From Paraburkholderia nodosa (lineage in GTDB: Bacteria; Pseudomonadota; Gammaproteobacteria; Burkholderiales; Burkholderiaceae), in assembly GCF_001718195.1 (NCBI RefSeq), contig NZ_MCNV01000024.1, forward strand, positions 62,001 to 126,000: DNA of 64,000 nt. Reading direction: 5' to 3'. A model generated the notes under the pieces. The model was not told where the DNA came from. It searched no databases and saw only the letters and a program-made list of their open reading frames with translations. Numbering within the stretch: position 1 is the first letter of the stretch; every line of letters starts with the position of its first letter. The position numbers were made by a program, and so were the translations under genes. Below are positions 42,579 through 51,511 of the stretch, piece by piece.

Positions 42579-43850
42579 TCAGCGGCGCAGGCCGGCCTCG
42601 CGCAGCAAAGGCAGCACGCGTTCGCCAAAAAAGTCGAGGTCGGGCTGAAAATCGTAAAAGCTCAGTTGCACGCCGTCGACGCCTGCCGCGTGAAGCTCGA
42701 TGATCTTGTCGGCCACCTCTTCAGGCGAGCCCACGATCGCGATGTTGCCGCCCACCGCGCGTGAGGCGGCCTTCGCACGATCTTCGAAACCGCCGCGCCA
42801 GGCATGTGCGTCGCTGTCGAAACGGTGAAAACTTCCCTCGTCGGCATGTGCGACGATGGCATCGTGATAGGCGCGTGCCTCGGCGGACGTCTCGCGGCAG
42901 ATCACCATCGGGTTGATGAGCGTGCGCACCTCGCGCCCATACGCGCGCGCCGCGGCCTTCACGCGCGCGGTGTGCGCGGGCAGCGCTTCCAGCGCGCGAT
43001 CGATCTGCGGTCCCGCCGGGCTCGTGATGAACACCACGTCGGAGTAGCGCGCGGCGAAGTCGATCCCCGCGTCGGAGCCCGTCGCGTTGATGAGCAGCGG
43101 GCGCCCATAGCGCGGCTTGGGCGTGACGTACGCGCCTTGCAGGCGCCAGCTCGAAATTTCAGGCTCGAAACTGAAGTTGTCCGGTTGCGCCCACAACTGC
43201 TGCACGGCGTCGAGAAATTCGGCCGCCATCTCATAGCGCCGGTCGTGCTCGATGCGGTTCCAGCCAAACATTTCGTGTTCGACGGCGCGGTGCCCCGTCA
43301 CCACGTTGACGCCCCAGCGTCCGCGCGAGATGTGGTCGAGTGTAGCCGTGAACTTCGCGAAATGCAGCGGGTGCCAAGGCCCGTAGAGCACATGGGTCGT
43401 GGCGGCCAGGATGATGCGCTCGGTGCGCGCGGTCAGCGCCGCCAGCGTCATGAACGAGTCGAGCGCATGGCCGTCGAACACGCCGCCATAGCCGCCTTTC
43501 GGCAGCCATTGCGACAGGGCGAAAACGAGATCGAATCCGAGCGCTTCGCACTTCTGCACGAGCGCGGCGTTGTAGTCGAACGACCAGTCCGTACCGCGCG
43601 GCAGCGTCGATGCGCTCCAGCCGCCAGCCTGGATCGGCAGGAACAGCCCCAGCATGAGCGGCTGCGCGAATGCACGCGCCACGGGACTATCGGAGAAGGC
43701 GGCGGGGGAGGCTACAGGCACGAAGGGCGTCGACGCCACGGAGGAAGTGCGCGGCTCGGCCACGGGAATTTCGCTCAAGACAGACACCTTGGAGGTCGTT
43801 GCGGCGCGGGGCGCCGTGCTAGTCGATTGGTCGATCCATTGATTAAACAC
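42579..43850 (-). CDS. LLM class FMN-dependent monooxygenase (SfnG-like, dimethyl sulfone type)
   Basis: This 423-residue LLM monooxygenase resembles SfnG and RutA: WSFDYNAALVQKCEALGFDLVFALSQW, TTHVLYGPWHPLHFAKFTATLDHISRGRWGVNVVTG, NRIEHDRRYEMAAEFLDAVQQLW and the end VDGVQLSFYDFQPDLDFFGERVLPLLRE. SfnG oxidises dimethyl sulfone to methanesulfinate with FMNH2. The start is uncertain: GTG 43850 gives a 65-residue low-complexity leader without a ribosome site, while TTG at 43778 has AAGG upstream. It is convergent with the DszA-like gene and divergent from the peptide-type importer. Confidence 0.8.
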   Translation of the reverse strand: MFNQWIDQSTSTAPRAATTSKVSVLSEIPVAEPRTSSVASTPFVPVASPAAFSDSPVARAFAQPLMLGLFLPIQAGGWSASTLPRGTDWSFDYNAALVQKCEALGFDLVFALSQWLPKGGYGGVFDGHALDSFMTLAALTARTERIILAATTHVLYGPWHPLHFAKFTATLDHISRGRWGVNVVTGHRAVEHEMFGWNRIEHDRRYEMAAEFLDAVQQLWAQPDNFSFEPEISSWRLQGAYVTPKPRYGRPLLINATGSDAGIDFAARYSDVVFITSPAGPQIDRALEALPAHTARVKAAARAYGREVRTLINPMVICRETSAEARAYHDAIVAHADEGSFHRFDSDAHAWRGGFEDRAKAASRAVGGNIAIVGSPEEVADKIIELHAAGVDGVQLSFYDFQPDLDFFGERVLPLLREAGLRR

Positions 43851-43859
43851 GTGCCGCTC

Positions 43860-43871
43860 GCGAATAACAAA
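43860..43871. promoter_or_regulatory. Shared 12-mer in the second divergent sulfur promoter
   Basis: GCGAATAACAAA is identical to 39788-39799 and lies in the 221-bp gap between the SfnG-like gene and the second family 5 binding protein. It is a candidate site for a CysB-type regulator; no protein is assigned from sequence. Confidence 0.4.
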
Positions 43872-44071
43872 GAAGCTTTTCTGCTTTCCAATTGCGTTGT
43901 CGCGCTGCTGCTTCGGCGCGGCGGGTCATATGGATAGCAGCATCGCTTGGTTAGCGCGCGAAGAGGCCGTTGCTACGATTGCAGCACTGTCGCCACGGCG
44001 CGAATTTCCCGGCTCGCGCAGATCGCAACGTTTAGCCTCTCGTAGCTTCACTGATATCGGAACGCATCAGC

Positions 44072-45673
44072 ATGTCACGTTTGACCCGTCGTGAGTTTCT
44101 CATTGCAAGCGGCGCGGCCGCCGCCGCCGCGGGGTTGCCCGTGCTTGCGCGCGCCCAGGACGCCATCGCGCGCAAGCGCGGTGGCACGTTGAACGTGCTG
44201 ATCAATCCCGAGCCGCCCGTGCTGGTATCGATCTTCCAGACCACGGGACCGGCGCTCGCCGCAAGCTCGAAGGTGCTGGAAGGACTCCTTGCTTATGACT
44301 TCGACCTGAAGCCACAACCGCAACTGGCCACCGCCTGGAGCGTGAGCCCCGACGGTCTGCGCTACACCTTCAGGCTGCGTCAGAACGTGCGCTGGCACGA
44401 TGGCCAGCCGTTCACTTCCGCGGACGTGGCGTTTTCGGTCGATTTGCTCAAAGCGATACATCCGCGCGGACGCAGTACCTTTGCTAACGTGACGCAAGTG
44501 CAGACGCCCGACGCGAGCACGGCCATCATCGAATTGTCGAAGCCCGCGCCATTTCTGCTCAAGGCGCTCTCGGCGGGCGAGTCGCCGATCGTGCCGAAGC
44601 ATCTGTACGCCACGGGTGACCCGCTCACGAACCCGCACAACAACGCGCCGATTGGCACCGGGCCGTTCCGCTTCAAGTCGTGGACGCGCGGCGCGAGCAT
44701 TGTCTACGAGCGCAATCCCGACTACTGGGACGCTGGCAAGCCGTATGTCGATGCGCTCGTCTACAAGGTCATTCCCGATCCGGCCGCGCGCTCGGCGGCG
44801 TTCGAAACCGGCGCGCTCGATCTGGGCGGCGAGAACCCCGTGCCGCTCACCGACTTGCCGCGCCTCACGCAATTACCGCAGCTCGTGACGGAAACGCGTG
44901 GCTACCGCTTCCTCGAGCCTTTGGCCGAGATCGATTTCAATCTCGATCATCCGGTGTTGAAGGACCCACGCGTGCGCCAGGCCATCGCGCACGCCATCAA
45001 TGCGCAGGTCGTGCAGAAGACCGTGGCCTACGGTTATGCGGACGTCTCGCCCACGCCCATCACGCCCGCCTCGCCGTATCACGATGCGCAGATCACGCCC
45101 TACGCGTTCGACCCGCATGCGGCCGAGGCGTTGCTCGATGCGGCGGGCAAGCCGCGCGGCGCGGATGGCGTGCGCTTCAAGCTGACGCACGATTACCTGC
45201 CGTATGGCGACATGTACCAGCGCCAGGCCGGCTACGTGAAATCGGCGCTCGCGCGCGTGGGGATCGACGTCACGGTGCGCTCGCAGGATCTGCCGTCTTT
45301 TCTCAAGCGTGTCTACGCCGACCGCCAGTTCGATTTCACGAGCATCGGCGTCAACACGCTGTTCGATCCGGCCGTGGGCGTGCAGCGCCTGTATTGGTCT
45401 AAGAATATCCGCCCCGGCGTGCCGTTCTCGAATGCGCCGCATTACAGCAGCGCGGAAGCGGACCGTCTGCTCGAAGCGGCGTCGGTCGAAATCGACGAAA
45501 GCCGCCGCGTGAGCCTCTACAAGCAGTTCCAGCAAACCGTTTACCGCGATCTGCCGATCCTCAATCTCGTCGCGCCGCGCATGGTCACGCTCGCCAACCG
45601 GCGTGTGCACGATCACACGGTGAGCGCGCAGGGCCTGGAAGGCAACTTCGCCGATGTGTGGCTGAGTGCCTGA
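44072..45673 (+). CDS. Peptide-type ABC binding protein (SBP family 5), second copy, Tat signal
   Basis: The 533-residue protein has a twin-arginine leader (TRREFLIASG, hydrophobic run, cleavage near ARA at about residue 28), unlike the Sec leader of the copy at 36877. The body has GGTLNVLINPEPPVLVS, YTFRLRQNVRWHDGQPFTSADVAFS, NNAPIGTGPFRFKSWTRG and VRQAIAHAINAQVV. It is the first gene of a complete importer operon: permease, permease, fused ATPase. By family it binds a peptide-like ligand; the flanking sulfur genes suggest a sulfur compound such as a thiol conjugate. Export in folded form is unusual for this class and may reflect a cofactor or rapid folding. Confidence 0.86.
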   Translation: MSRLTRREFLIASGAAAAAAGLPVLARAQDAIARKRGGTLNVLINPEPPVLVSIFQTTGPALAASSKVLEGLLAYDFDLKPQPQLATAWSVSPDGLRYTFRLRQNVRWHDGQPFTSADVAFSVDLLKAIHPRGRSTFANVTQVQTPDASTAIIELSKPAPFLLKALSAGESPIVPKHLYATGDPLTNPHNNAPIGTGPFRFKSWTRGASIVYERNPDYWDAGKPYVDALVYKVIPDPAARSAAFETGALDLGGENPVPLTDLPRLTQLPQLVTETRGYRFLEPLAEIDFNLDHPVLKDPRVRQAIAHAINAQVVQKTVAYGYADVSPTPITPASPYHDAQITPYAFDPHAAEALLDAAGKPRGADGVRFKLTHDYLPYGDMYQRQAGYVKSALARVGIDVTVRSQDLPSFLKRVYADRQFDFTSIGVNTLFDPAVGVQRLYWSKNIRPGVPFSNAPHYSSAEADRLLEAASVEIDESRRVSLYKQFQQTVYRDLPILNLVAPRMVTLANRRVHDHTVSAQGLEGNFADVWLSA

Positions 45674-45715
45674 GCGCGTGCCAAACGCGCATCGCACCCT
45701 CGACGGAGCCCAACG

Positions 45716-46696
45716 ATGAGCCGAAGCGCCCGCTGGCAAACGATCCTGCGCCGCACTGCCTGGCAGGCGGTGCCCACGGTGCTGGGCATCGTGATCCTCA
45801 ACTTCTTCCTGCTCAAGCTGATGCCGGGCGACGCCGCCGACGTGATCGCCGGCGAAGCCGGCTCCGCGACGACGGAAACGATGACGATGCTGCGCGCGAA
45901 GTTCGGGCTCGACCAGCCCTTGCTGGTGCAGCTCGGGACGTACCTGAAGCATCTCGCGCATTTCAGCCTTGGCTACTCGCCGCGTTACGACATGCCCGTG
46001 ATGCAGCTGATTCTTTCGCGCTTGCCCAACACTTTGCTGCTGATGGGCGTGGCGCTGTCGCTCGCGCTCGTCGTCGGCGTGGCGCTCGGCGCCGTGATGG
46101 CGCACTGGGCCGGCAAGTGGCCCGACCGCGTGCTGTCGGTGTTCGCGCTGCTGTTCTATTCGACGCCTGGATTCTGGATCGGCCTGCTCGCCATCATTCT
46201 GTTCGCGGTCCGGCTAGGGTGGCTGCCGAGCGGCGGCAACATCACGATCGGGGCGGACCTGCACGGCTTCGCCTACGTCGCCGATGTCGCGAGGCACGTG
46301 TTGCTGCCCGCGGCGACGCTCGCCACCTTCTTCGTCGCGATCTACGCGCGCATTACGCGTGCCGCGATGATCGAAGTGCAGCGCCAGGACTTCGTGCGCA
46401 CGGCGCACGCGAAAGGTCTGCATCCGTGGCGCGTGACCTTGCGGCACGTGCTGCGTAACGCGCTGATGCCGCTCACCACGCTCGTGGGGCTGCATTTCGG
46501 CACGCTGCTTGGCGGCGCGGCGGTAACGGAGACGGTATTCAGCTGGCCGGGGCTGGGCCGCCTTGCACTCGACGCGGTGCTGGCGCGCGACTTCAGCGTG
46601 CTGCTCGGCGTGCTGCTGCTGTCGTCGCTGCTCGTCATCGTCGCGAACGTCGTGGTCGATCTGCTGCAAGCATGGCTCGATCCGCGCATAGGCTAA
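45716..46696 (+). CDS. ABC transporter permease (DppB/GsiC type)
   Basis: The 326-residue permease has six membrane segments. Family landmarks: TVLGIVILNFFLLKLMPGDAADVIAGEAGS near residues 20-50, LGYSPRYDMPVMQLILSRLPNTLLLM, ARITRAAMIEVQRQDFVRTAHAKGLHPWRVTLRHVLRNALMP (the EAA-type loop that docks to the ATPase) and ETVFSWPGLGRLALDAVLARDF. It forms the channel with the DppC-type subunit encoded next. It is the second gene of the importer operon, 42 bp after the binding protein gene. Confidence 0.9.
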   Translation: MSRSARWQTILRRTAWQAVPTVLGIVILNFFLLKLMPGDAADVIAGEAGSATTETMTMLRAKFGLDQPLLVQLGTYLKHLAHFSLGYSPRYDMPVMQLILSRLPNTLLLMGVALSLALVVGVALGAVMAHWAGKWPDRVLSVFALLFYSTPGFWIGLLAIILFAVRLGWLPSGGNITIGADLHGFAYVADVARHVLLPAATLATFFVAIYARITRAAMIEVQRQDFVRTAHAKGLHPWRVTLRHVLRNALMPLTTLVGLHFGTLLGGAAVTETVFSWPGLGRLALDAVLARDFSVLLGVLLLSSLLVIVANVVVDLLQAWLDPRIG

Positions 46697-46709
46697 CGGA
46701 GGAACCGCA

Positions 46710-47687
46710 ATGAGTTTCGAATCGCCGGATCTGCCGGTTGACGCACGACGTGCGGCCGCGCGCCAGGGTTCGCCGTGGCGGCGACAGTTGGCGTTCGCGC
46801 TGCTTGGCCGCCGCGGCGCCGAGCGCGACAGCGCGCCCGTGCGCCGTGCCGGGCACGCTTTCTGGCGCGCGTTGCTGCGCAACCCCTCGGCCTGCGCTGG
46901 CCTTGTGCTGCTCGGGGCATTTGTCGTGCTCGCCGTGCTCGCGCCGCGGCTCTACCCGGGCGATCCGCTCGACATGGTGGGCGGCCCGTTCGAATGGCCG
47001 GGCAGCGACCCGCAATTCTGGCTGGGCACCGATTCGCTCGGGCGCGACGTCGCAGCCGGCATCGCGCATGGCGCGCGCGTTTCGCTGCTGATCGGCGCGG
47101 CCTCGGCAGGCATCGGACTCGTGATCGGCACGCTCGTGGGTGCCACCGGCGGCTATTTCGGAGGCCTGATCGACGACGCGCTGGTGCGTCTCACCGAGCT
47201 GTTCCAGACCGTGCCGTCCTTTCTGCTGGTGATCGTGCTCGTAGCGATCGGGCGGCCCAACGTGGTGGTGATCGCGCTCGCCATTGGCGTTGCCTCGTGG
47301 CCCACGGTCGCGCGGATCGTGCGCGCGGAATTCCGCACGCTGCGGCGCTCTGACTTCGTGCTTGCGGCGCGCAGCCAGGGATTCAGCAACACGCGCATCA
47401 TCTTCGGCGAAATCCTGCCCAATGCGCTGCCGCCCGTGATCGTCACGGCTTCGGTGATGGTGGCAAGCGCGATCCTCATCGAATCGTCGTTGTCGTTCCT
47501 CGGCATGGGCGACCCCAATGTGATGAGCTGGGGGGCGATGATCGGCGCCGGTCGCGATTCGCTGCGCACGGCGTGGTATCTCACGGCGATTCCCGGCGCG
47601 GCCATCGTCCTCGCGGTGCTCGCCCTCAATCTGCTCGGCGACGGCCTGACCGAAGCCCTCAATCCGCGGCAGCGGCAACGACCGTAA
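46710..47687 (+). CDS. ABC transporter permease (DppC/GsiD type)
   Basis: The 325-residue permease has an N-terminal extension (about 45 residues, Arg-rich) before the first membrane segment. DppC marks: PGDPLDMVGGPFEWPGSDPQFWLGTDSLGRDVAAGIAHGARVSLLIG, LTELFQTVPSFLLVIVLVAIG and DFVLAARSQGFSNTRIIFGEILPNALPPVIV (ATPase docking loop). The late FLGMGDPNVMSWGAMIG motif is also typical. It pairs with the DppB-type permease. It starts 13 bp after that gene and ends 9 bp before the ATPase gene. Confidence 0.9.
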   Translation: MSFESPDLPVDARRAAARQGSPWRRQLAFALLGRRGAERDSAPVRRAGHAFWRALLRNPSACAGLVLLGAFVVLAVLAPRLYPGDPLDMVGGPFEWPGSDPQFWLGTDSLGRDVAAGIAHGARVSLLIGAASAGIGLVIGTLVGATGGYFGGLIDDALVRLTELFQTVPSFLLVIVLVAIGRPNVVVIALAIGVASWPTVARIVRAEFRTLRRSDFVLAARSQGFSNTRIIFGEILPNALPPVIVTASVMVASAILIESSLSFLGMGDPNVMSWGAMIGAGRDSLRTAWYLTAIPGAAIVLAVLALNLLGDGLTEALNPRQRQRP

Positions 47688-47696
47688 AGGTGCCAC

Positions 47697-49409
47697 GTGA
47701 GCCAACTGCTGGAAGTACGCGATTTGCGCGTGAGTTTTGGGGCGCACGATGCGGTGCGCGGCGTGAGCTTCGACATCGCGGCGGGAGAGATACTCGCGTT
47801 GGTGGGCGAGTCGGGCAGCGGCAAGTCCGCCACGGCGCTTTCGCTCATGCAGCTCGTTCCCGAGCCAGGACGCGTCACGGGTAGCGTGCGCTTCGAAGGA
47901 CGCGAGCTGCTGGGCTTGCCGCGCGGGGCGGTGCGCGATCTGCGCGGCAAACAGATCTCGATGATCTTTCAGGAGCCGATGACCTCGCTGAACCCCGTGC
48001 TCAGCGTGGGCGCGCAGATCGTGGAGACGCTGCGTCAGCACGAGGCGCTGTCGCGCCGGGCCGCTCGCGCGCGTGCCGTCGAGCTGCTCGATCTCGTGCG
48101 CATTGCCGAGCCGCAGCGCCGCTTCGACGACTATCCGCACGAGCTATCGGGCGGCCAGCGGCAGCGCGTGATGATTGCGATGGCCGTGGCGTGCCGCCCG
48201 CGTCTGCTGATCGCCGACGAACCCACGACCGCACTCGACGTGACGATCCAGGCGCGCATCCTCGAACTGCTCGACGCGCTGCGCCGGGAGCTGTCGATGT
48301 CGCTCCTGCTGATCACGCACGACCTGGGCGTCGTGGCCGATCATGCGGACCGCGTGGCGGTAATGCTGGCCGGGCGCAAGGTAGAAGAAGCGCCGACGGC
48401 GGATCTCTTCGCGCGCCCGCGCCACGCCTACACGCGAGGGCTCCTCGGCGCTTCGCTCAATCTCGCCGACGATCTGCACTACCGCTCGTGGACCTTGCCG
48501 GAAATCCGCCACACGGCACCGGCCGGTCGCGTGGATCGCACCGACGAGGAGGCGGGCTTCGTGGTGGTGCCGCGCAAGGTGCCCGAGTGTACGGCCTCGG
48601 GCCTTCAGACGACGGACGCCGCGCCGCTGCTCGCCGTACGCGACCTGCGCGTGGCGTACCCGCAGCGCCATGGCGCGCCGGCACTTCGCGCCGTCGACGG
48701 TGTCTCGTTCGAGATTGGCCGGGGCGAGTCGGTCGGGCTCGTGGGCGAGTCGGGCTGCGGCAAGTCCACGCTTTCGCGTGCGATCATGCGCCTCGTGCCG
48801 GTTGCGGGCGGATCGATCGCGCTTGACGGCACGGAACTCGTCCCGCTCCGCGAGCGCGCGTTGCGGCCGTTACGGCGCAAGGTGCAGATGGTCTTTCAGG
48901 ATCCCTATGCGTCGCTGAACCCGCGTCGCACCGTGGGCGACATTCTCGAAACCGTGCTGGCTGTGAATGGGGTTGGCGAAGCGGCGGCGCGCCGCGTGCG
49001 TGTGCGCTCGGTGCTCGAACGCGTGGGCCTTCCCGCGGCGGCGCTCGCGCGCTTTCCGCATGAATTCTCGGGCGGCCAGCGTCAGCGCATCGGTATTGCG
49101 CGCGCGCTCGTGCTCGAACCCGCATTGCTGATCTGCGACGAGCCGGTGTCGGCGCTGGATGTCTCGATCCAGGCGCAAATCCTCAATCTGCTCGTCGAAC
49201 TCAAGCGCGAGCTGGGGCTTTCCATGCTCTTCATTTCGCACGATCTTTCGGTCGTGCGCTACATCGCCGACCGTGTGCACGTGATGCAACAGGGCAAGAT
49301 CGTCGAGAGCGGCGACCATCAGGACATCTGGCGCGCACCGTGCCATCCGTATACGCGTGCGCTGCTCGCTGCGATTCCAGGGCGCGAGCTGGAGGCCGAA
49401 GCGGCCTGA
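47697..49409 (+). CDS. Fused dipeptide-type ABC ATPase (DppD-DppF, GsiA-like)
   Basis: The 570-residue protein fuses both ATPases of an oligopeptide importer. Half 1 has Walker A GESGSGKSA near residue 40, signature LSGGQRQRVMIAMAVACRP and Walker B ADEPTTALDVT. Half 2 has Walker A GESGCGKST near residue 348, signature FSGGQRQRIGIARALVLEP and CDEPVSALDVS. Both halves keep the switch His (ITHDLG, ISHDLS) and the family HPYTRALL end. GTG 47697 is used, with AAAGG nine bases upstream. This completes the binding protein - permease - permease - ATPase operon. Fused versions such as GsiA serve glutathione import in E. coli. Confidence 0.9.
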   Translation: MSQLLEVRDLRVSFGAHDAVRGVSFDIAAGEILALVGESGSGKSATALSLMQLVPEPGRVTGSVRFEGRELLGLPRGAVRDLRGKQISMIFQEPMTSLNPVLSVGAQIVETLRQHEALSRRAARARAVELLDLVRIAEPQRRFDDYPHELSGGQRQRVMIAMAVACRPRLLIADEPTTALDVTIQARILELLDALRRELSMSLLLITHDLGVVADHADRVAVMLAGRKVEEAPTADLFARPRHAYTRGLLGASLNLADDLHYRSWTLPEIRHTAPAGRVDRTDEEAGFVVVPRKVPECTASGLQTTDAAPLLAVRDLRVAYPQRHGAPALRAVDGVSFEIGRGESVGLVGESGCGKSTLSRAIMRLVPVAGGSIALDGTELVPLRERALRPLRRKVQMVFQDPYASLNPRRTVGDILETVLAVNGVGEAAARRVRVRSVLERVGLPAAALARFPHEFSGGQRQRIGIARALVLEPALLICDEPVSALDVSIQAQILNLLVELKRELGLSMLFISHDLSVVRYIADRVHVMQQGKIVESGDHQDIWRAPCHPYTRALLAAIPGRELEAEAA

Positions 49410-49505
49410 AGCGCGGGGTAGTGGGGCAGCGATCAGCTGCGATTCCGGTTTGGGTGCTTCAATGTGTATTGCACCGCCTTTGCCGGTTGACCGAGGCGAT
49501 TCACG

Positions 49506-50267
49506 ATGCCGAGCTCCGATCCACTACCGATGCTGGCCCCTATGACGAACCGTACCGAAATCAAGGCCCTCGTATTCGACGTCTTCGGCACCGTCGTGGA
49601 CTGGCGACGCGGCGTCGCGAGGGAAGCCGCCGCTTTTCTGCAACGCCACGCGCCTCATCTCGACGCTTTCGAGTTCGCCGACACCTGGCGCCGCGAGTAT
49701 TCGCCTGCCATGGAGGAAATCCGCAGCGGCCGCCAGCCCTACGTGCGCCTCGACGTGCTGCATCGCGAGAATCTCGTGAAGGTGCTGGCGCGCAGCGGTA
49801 TTGCCGCAGCGACGGACGCCGAGATCGACGAACTCAACCTGGCCTGGCATCGCCTCGATCCATGGCCCGACTCGGTCGAGGCGCTGAATCGTCTGAAACG
49901 CCGCTTCATCATCGCTCCCTTGTCGAACGGCAACATCCGGCTCATGGTGGACATTGCGAGGCGCGCCGGCCTGCCATGGGATGCCATTCTCGGTGCCGAA
50001 GTGGTGCGCGCTTACAAGCCGTCGCCGCAGGTGTACACGGAAACGGCGGACATTCTGGGTCTCGCGCCCGCCGAAGTATGCCTCGTCGCGGCGCATAACG
50101 GCGACCTGGCCGCGGCGCGCCGGCTTGGCCTTTCGACCGCCTTCGTCGTGCGGCGGACCGAGCACGGTCCCGATCAGAAAACAGACCTGAAAGCGGAGCA
50201 GGCCTGGGATTTCGTGGTGAACGATTTAAACGAGCTTGCGAGTCAGCTCGATGCCTCGATAGATTGA
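49506..50267 (+). CDS. HAD superfamily hydrolase, haloacid dehalogenase type II
   Basis: The 253-residue HAD hydrolase has motif I FDVFGTVVDW (Asp nucleophile), motif II SNGN, the motif III Lys in RAYKPSPQVY and a late VAAHNGDLAAARRLGL segment typical of L-2-haloacid dehalogenases. It converts 2-haloacids to 2-hydroxyacids if truly of that type, but many family members are phosphatases with other substrates. ATG 49506 has GAGGCG upstream; ATG 49542 would give the more usual N-terminus MTNRTEIKALVFD. It lies 96 bp after the importer operon in the same direction and may be co-transcribed, though no functional link is evident. Confidence 0.8.
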   Translation: MPSSDPLPMLAPMTNRTEIKALVFDVFGTVVDWRRGVAREAAAFLQRHAPHLDAFEFADTWRREYSPAMEEIRSGRQPYVRLDVLHRENLVKVLARSGIAAATDAEIDELNLAWHRLDPWPDSVEALNRLKRRFIIAPLSNGNIRLMVDIARRAGLPWDAILGAEVVRAYKPSPQVYTETADILGLAPAEVCLVAAHNGDLAAARRLGLSTAFVVRRTEHGPDQKTDLKAEQAWDFVVNDLNELASQLDASID

Positions 50268-50293
50268 GGTTTTAAAGGGCATTGTCAAAGCAC

Positions 50294-50329
50294 ACGGGCA
50301 AGCAGACACCGAGGCGTCTGCCTGCCCGT
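50294..50329. terminator. Possible transcription-stop hairpin between convergent genes
   Basis: ACGGGCAAGCAGAC pairs with GTCTGCCTGCCCGT with a single mismatch around an eight-base loop. Neither side has a good T-run, so it may act as a weak or factor-assisted terminator for the HAD gene and the convergent porin gene. Confidence 0.45.
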
Positions 50330-50377
50330 ACTCAGATCGCCGCTGGCGCGGCGTTCACGTTGCGAGCGATCGTCGCG

Positions 50378-51511
50378 TTAGAAGCGATGGCGGATACCCA
50401 CGGTCGCCACGGCTTGCGAGTTCGAATCCGAAGCGGAAACACCCATGATGTCCGCGTGAATCTTGCCCTCGCCGTCCACGACACGCTGATACGCGGCTTC
50501 GGCGTACAGGTCGGTGCGCTTCGACAGCGCGTAGTCGCCTTGCAGCGTGAACTGATGGAACTTCGGATTCACGCCGTCCAGGCTCGCGTCCGTGTACGTA
50601 TAAGCGCCCGACACCGTGATTGCGGGCGTGAACGCATAGCGGCCATTGAGTTCAAAGTTGCTGAAGCGCGCGCTGTTGCCGGCGAACGATGTCGTCGCAC
50701 CCGCGTTCGAAGAGTTGATGGCCGTGAGGTTGCTCAGCTGCGTTTGCGTGAACACGAAGCCCACGTTGGCTGCGCCGAAAGCGTAGTTCAGGCCGGCGCC
50801 ATACGTGCGCTGACGCGATGCGGTGAAGGTGGCGTCGTCGCTGACCGCGCCGCTGCTGTTGATCGTCGACCCCGAGTTGTTTAGCTGAAGATAGCCCGCA
50901 CCCGCTTTGAGACCGCCGAACGAGTATGTGGCGCCGACGCTGTATGCGCGGTTGTTCGCGAAGCCGCCCGCGGCGTTCGAGAAGCCGTACAGCGCATTGA
51001 ACTTGAGGCCGCCGTAGTTCACGCTTTGGTACTTGAGCGAATTGCTCACGCGGAACGAGTTGTTGAGGTTGTCGTTGTCGTACGGGTGCGCGGCGAGCGT
51101 GCCGCCGTACTGCGTGCCGTTCAGCGACAGTCCGCCCAGGTTGTCGACCACGCTGTCGTACTGACGACCCAGCGTGACCGCGCCGGCCTGCTCGCTCGAA
51201 AGGCCGATAAACGCCTGGCGGCCGAACATGCGGCTGCCTTGCTTCGCCGCGCCCGTCGAAATGCTGAAGCCGTTCTCGAGCACGAAAATCGTCTTGAGGC
51301 CGCCGCCCAGGTCTTCGCTACCGCGCAGGCCCCAACGGCTGCCGTTGAGCGCGCCGCTCGACTGTTGCACGTTCGAGCTGCCCGACTGGTTGCTCGTGTA
51401 CAGGACGCCCGCGTCGATCAAACCGTAAAGCGTGACCGAGCTTTGTGCGTGTGCGGCGCTCGCGAAAGAGGCTGCGGCGACTGCGAGGGCGGAAAGGGTG
51501 TACTTTTTCAT
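50378..51511 (-). CDS. Gram-negative outer-membrane porin (Burkholderiales type)
   Basis: This is a 377-residue porin with signal peptide MKKYTLSALAVAAASFASAAHA, mature start QSSVTLYGLIDAGVLY, SRWGLRGSEDLGGGLKTIFVLENGFS, TLGRQYDSVVDNLGG, and beta strands to the end GIRHRF. It forms trimeric sixteen-strand pores by family and is closely related to many Burkholderia general porins. GGAG stands ahead of the ATG. The upstream 452 bp is AT-richer than the genes and is probably a large regulatory region. It differs from the porin at 31218 in lacking the Asn/Ser-rich loop. Confidence 0.92.
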   Translation of the reverse strand: MKKYTLSALAVAAASFASAAHAQSSVTLYGLIDAGVLYTSNQSGSSNVQQSSGALNGSRWGLRGSEDLGGGLKTIFVLENGFSISTGAAKQGSRMFGRQAFIGLSSEQAGAVTLGRQYDSVVDNLGGLSLNGTQYGGTLAAHPYDNDNLNNSFRVSNSLKYQSVNYGGLKFNALYGFSNAAGGFANNRAYSVGATYSFGGLKAGAGYLQLNNSGSTINSSGAVSDDATFTASRQRTYGAGLNYAFGAANVGFVFTQTQLSNLTAINSSNAGATTSFAGNSARFSNFELNGRYAFTPAITVSGAYTYTDASLDGVNPKFHQFTLQGDYALSKRTDLYAEAAYQRVVDGEGKIHADIMGVSASDSNSQAVATVGIRHRF

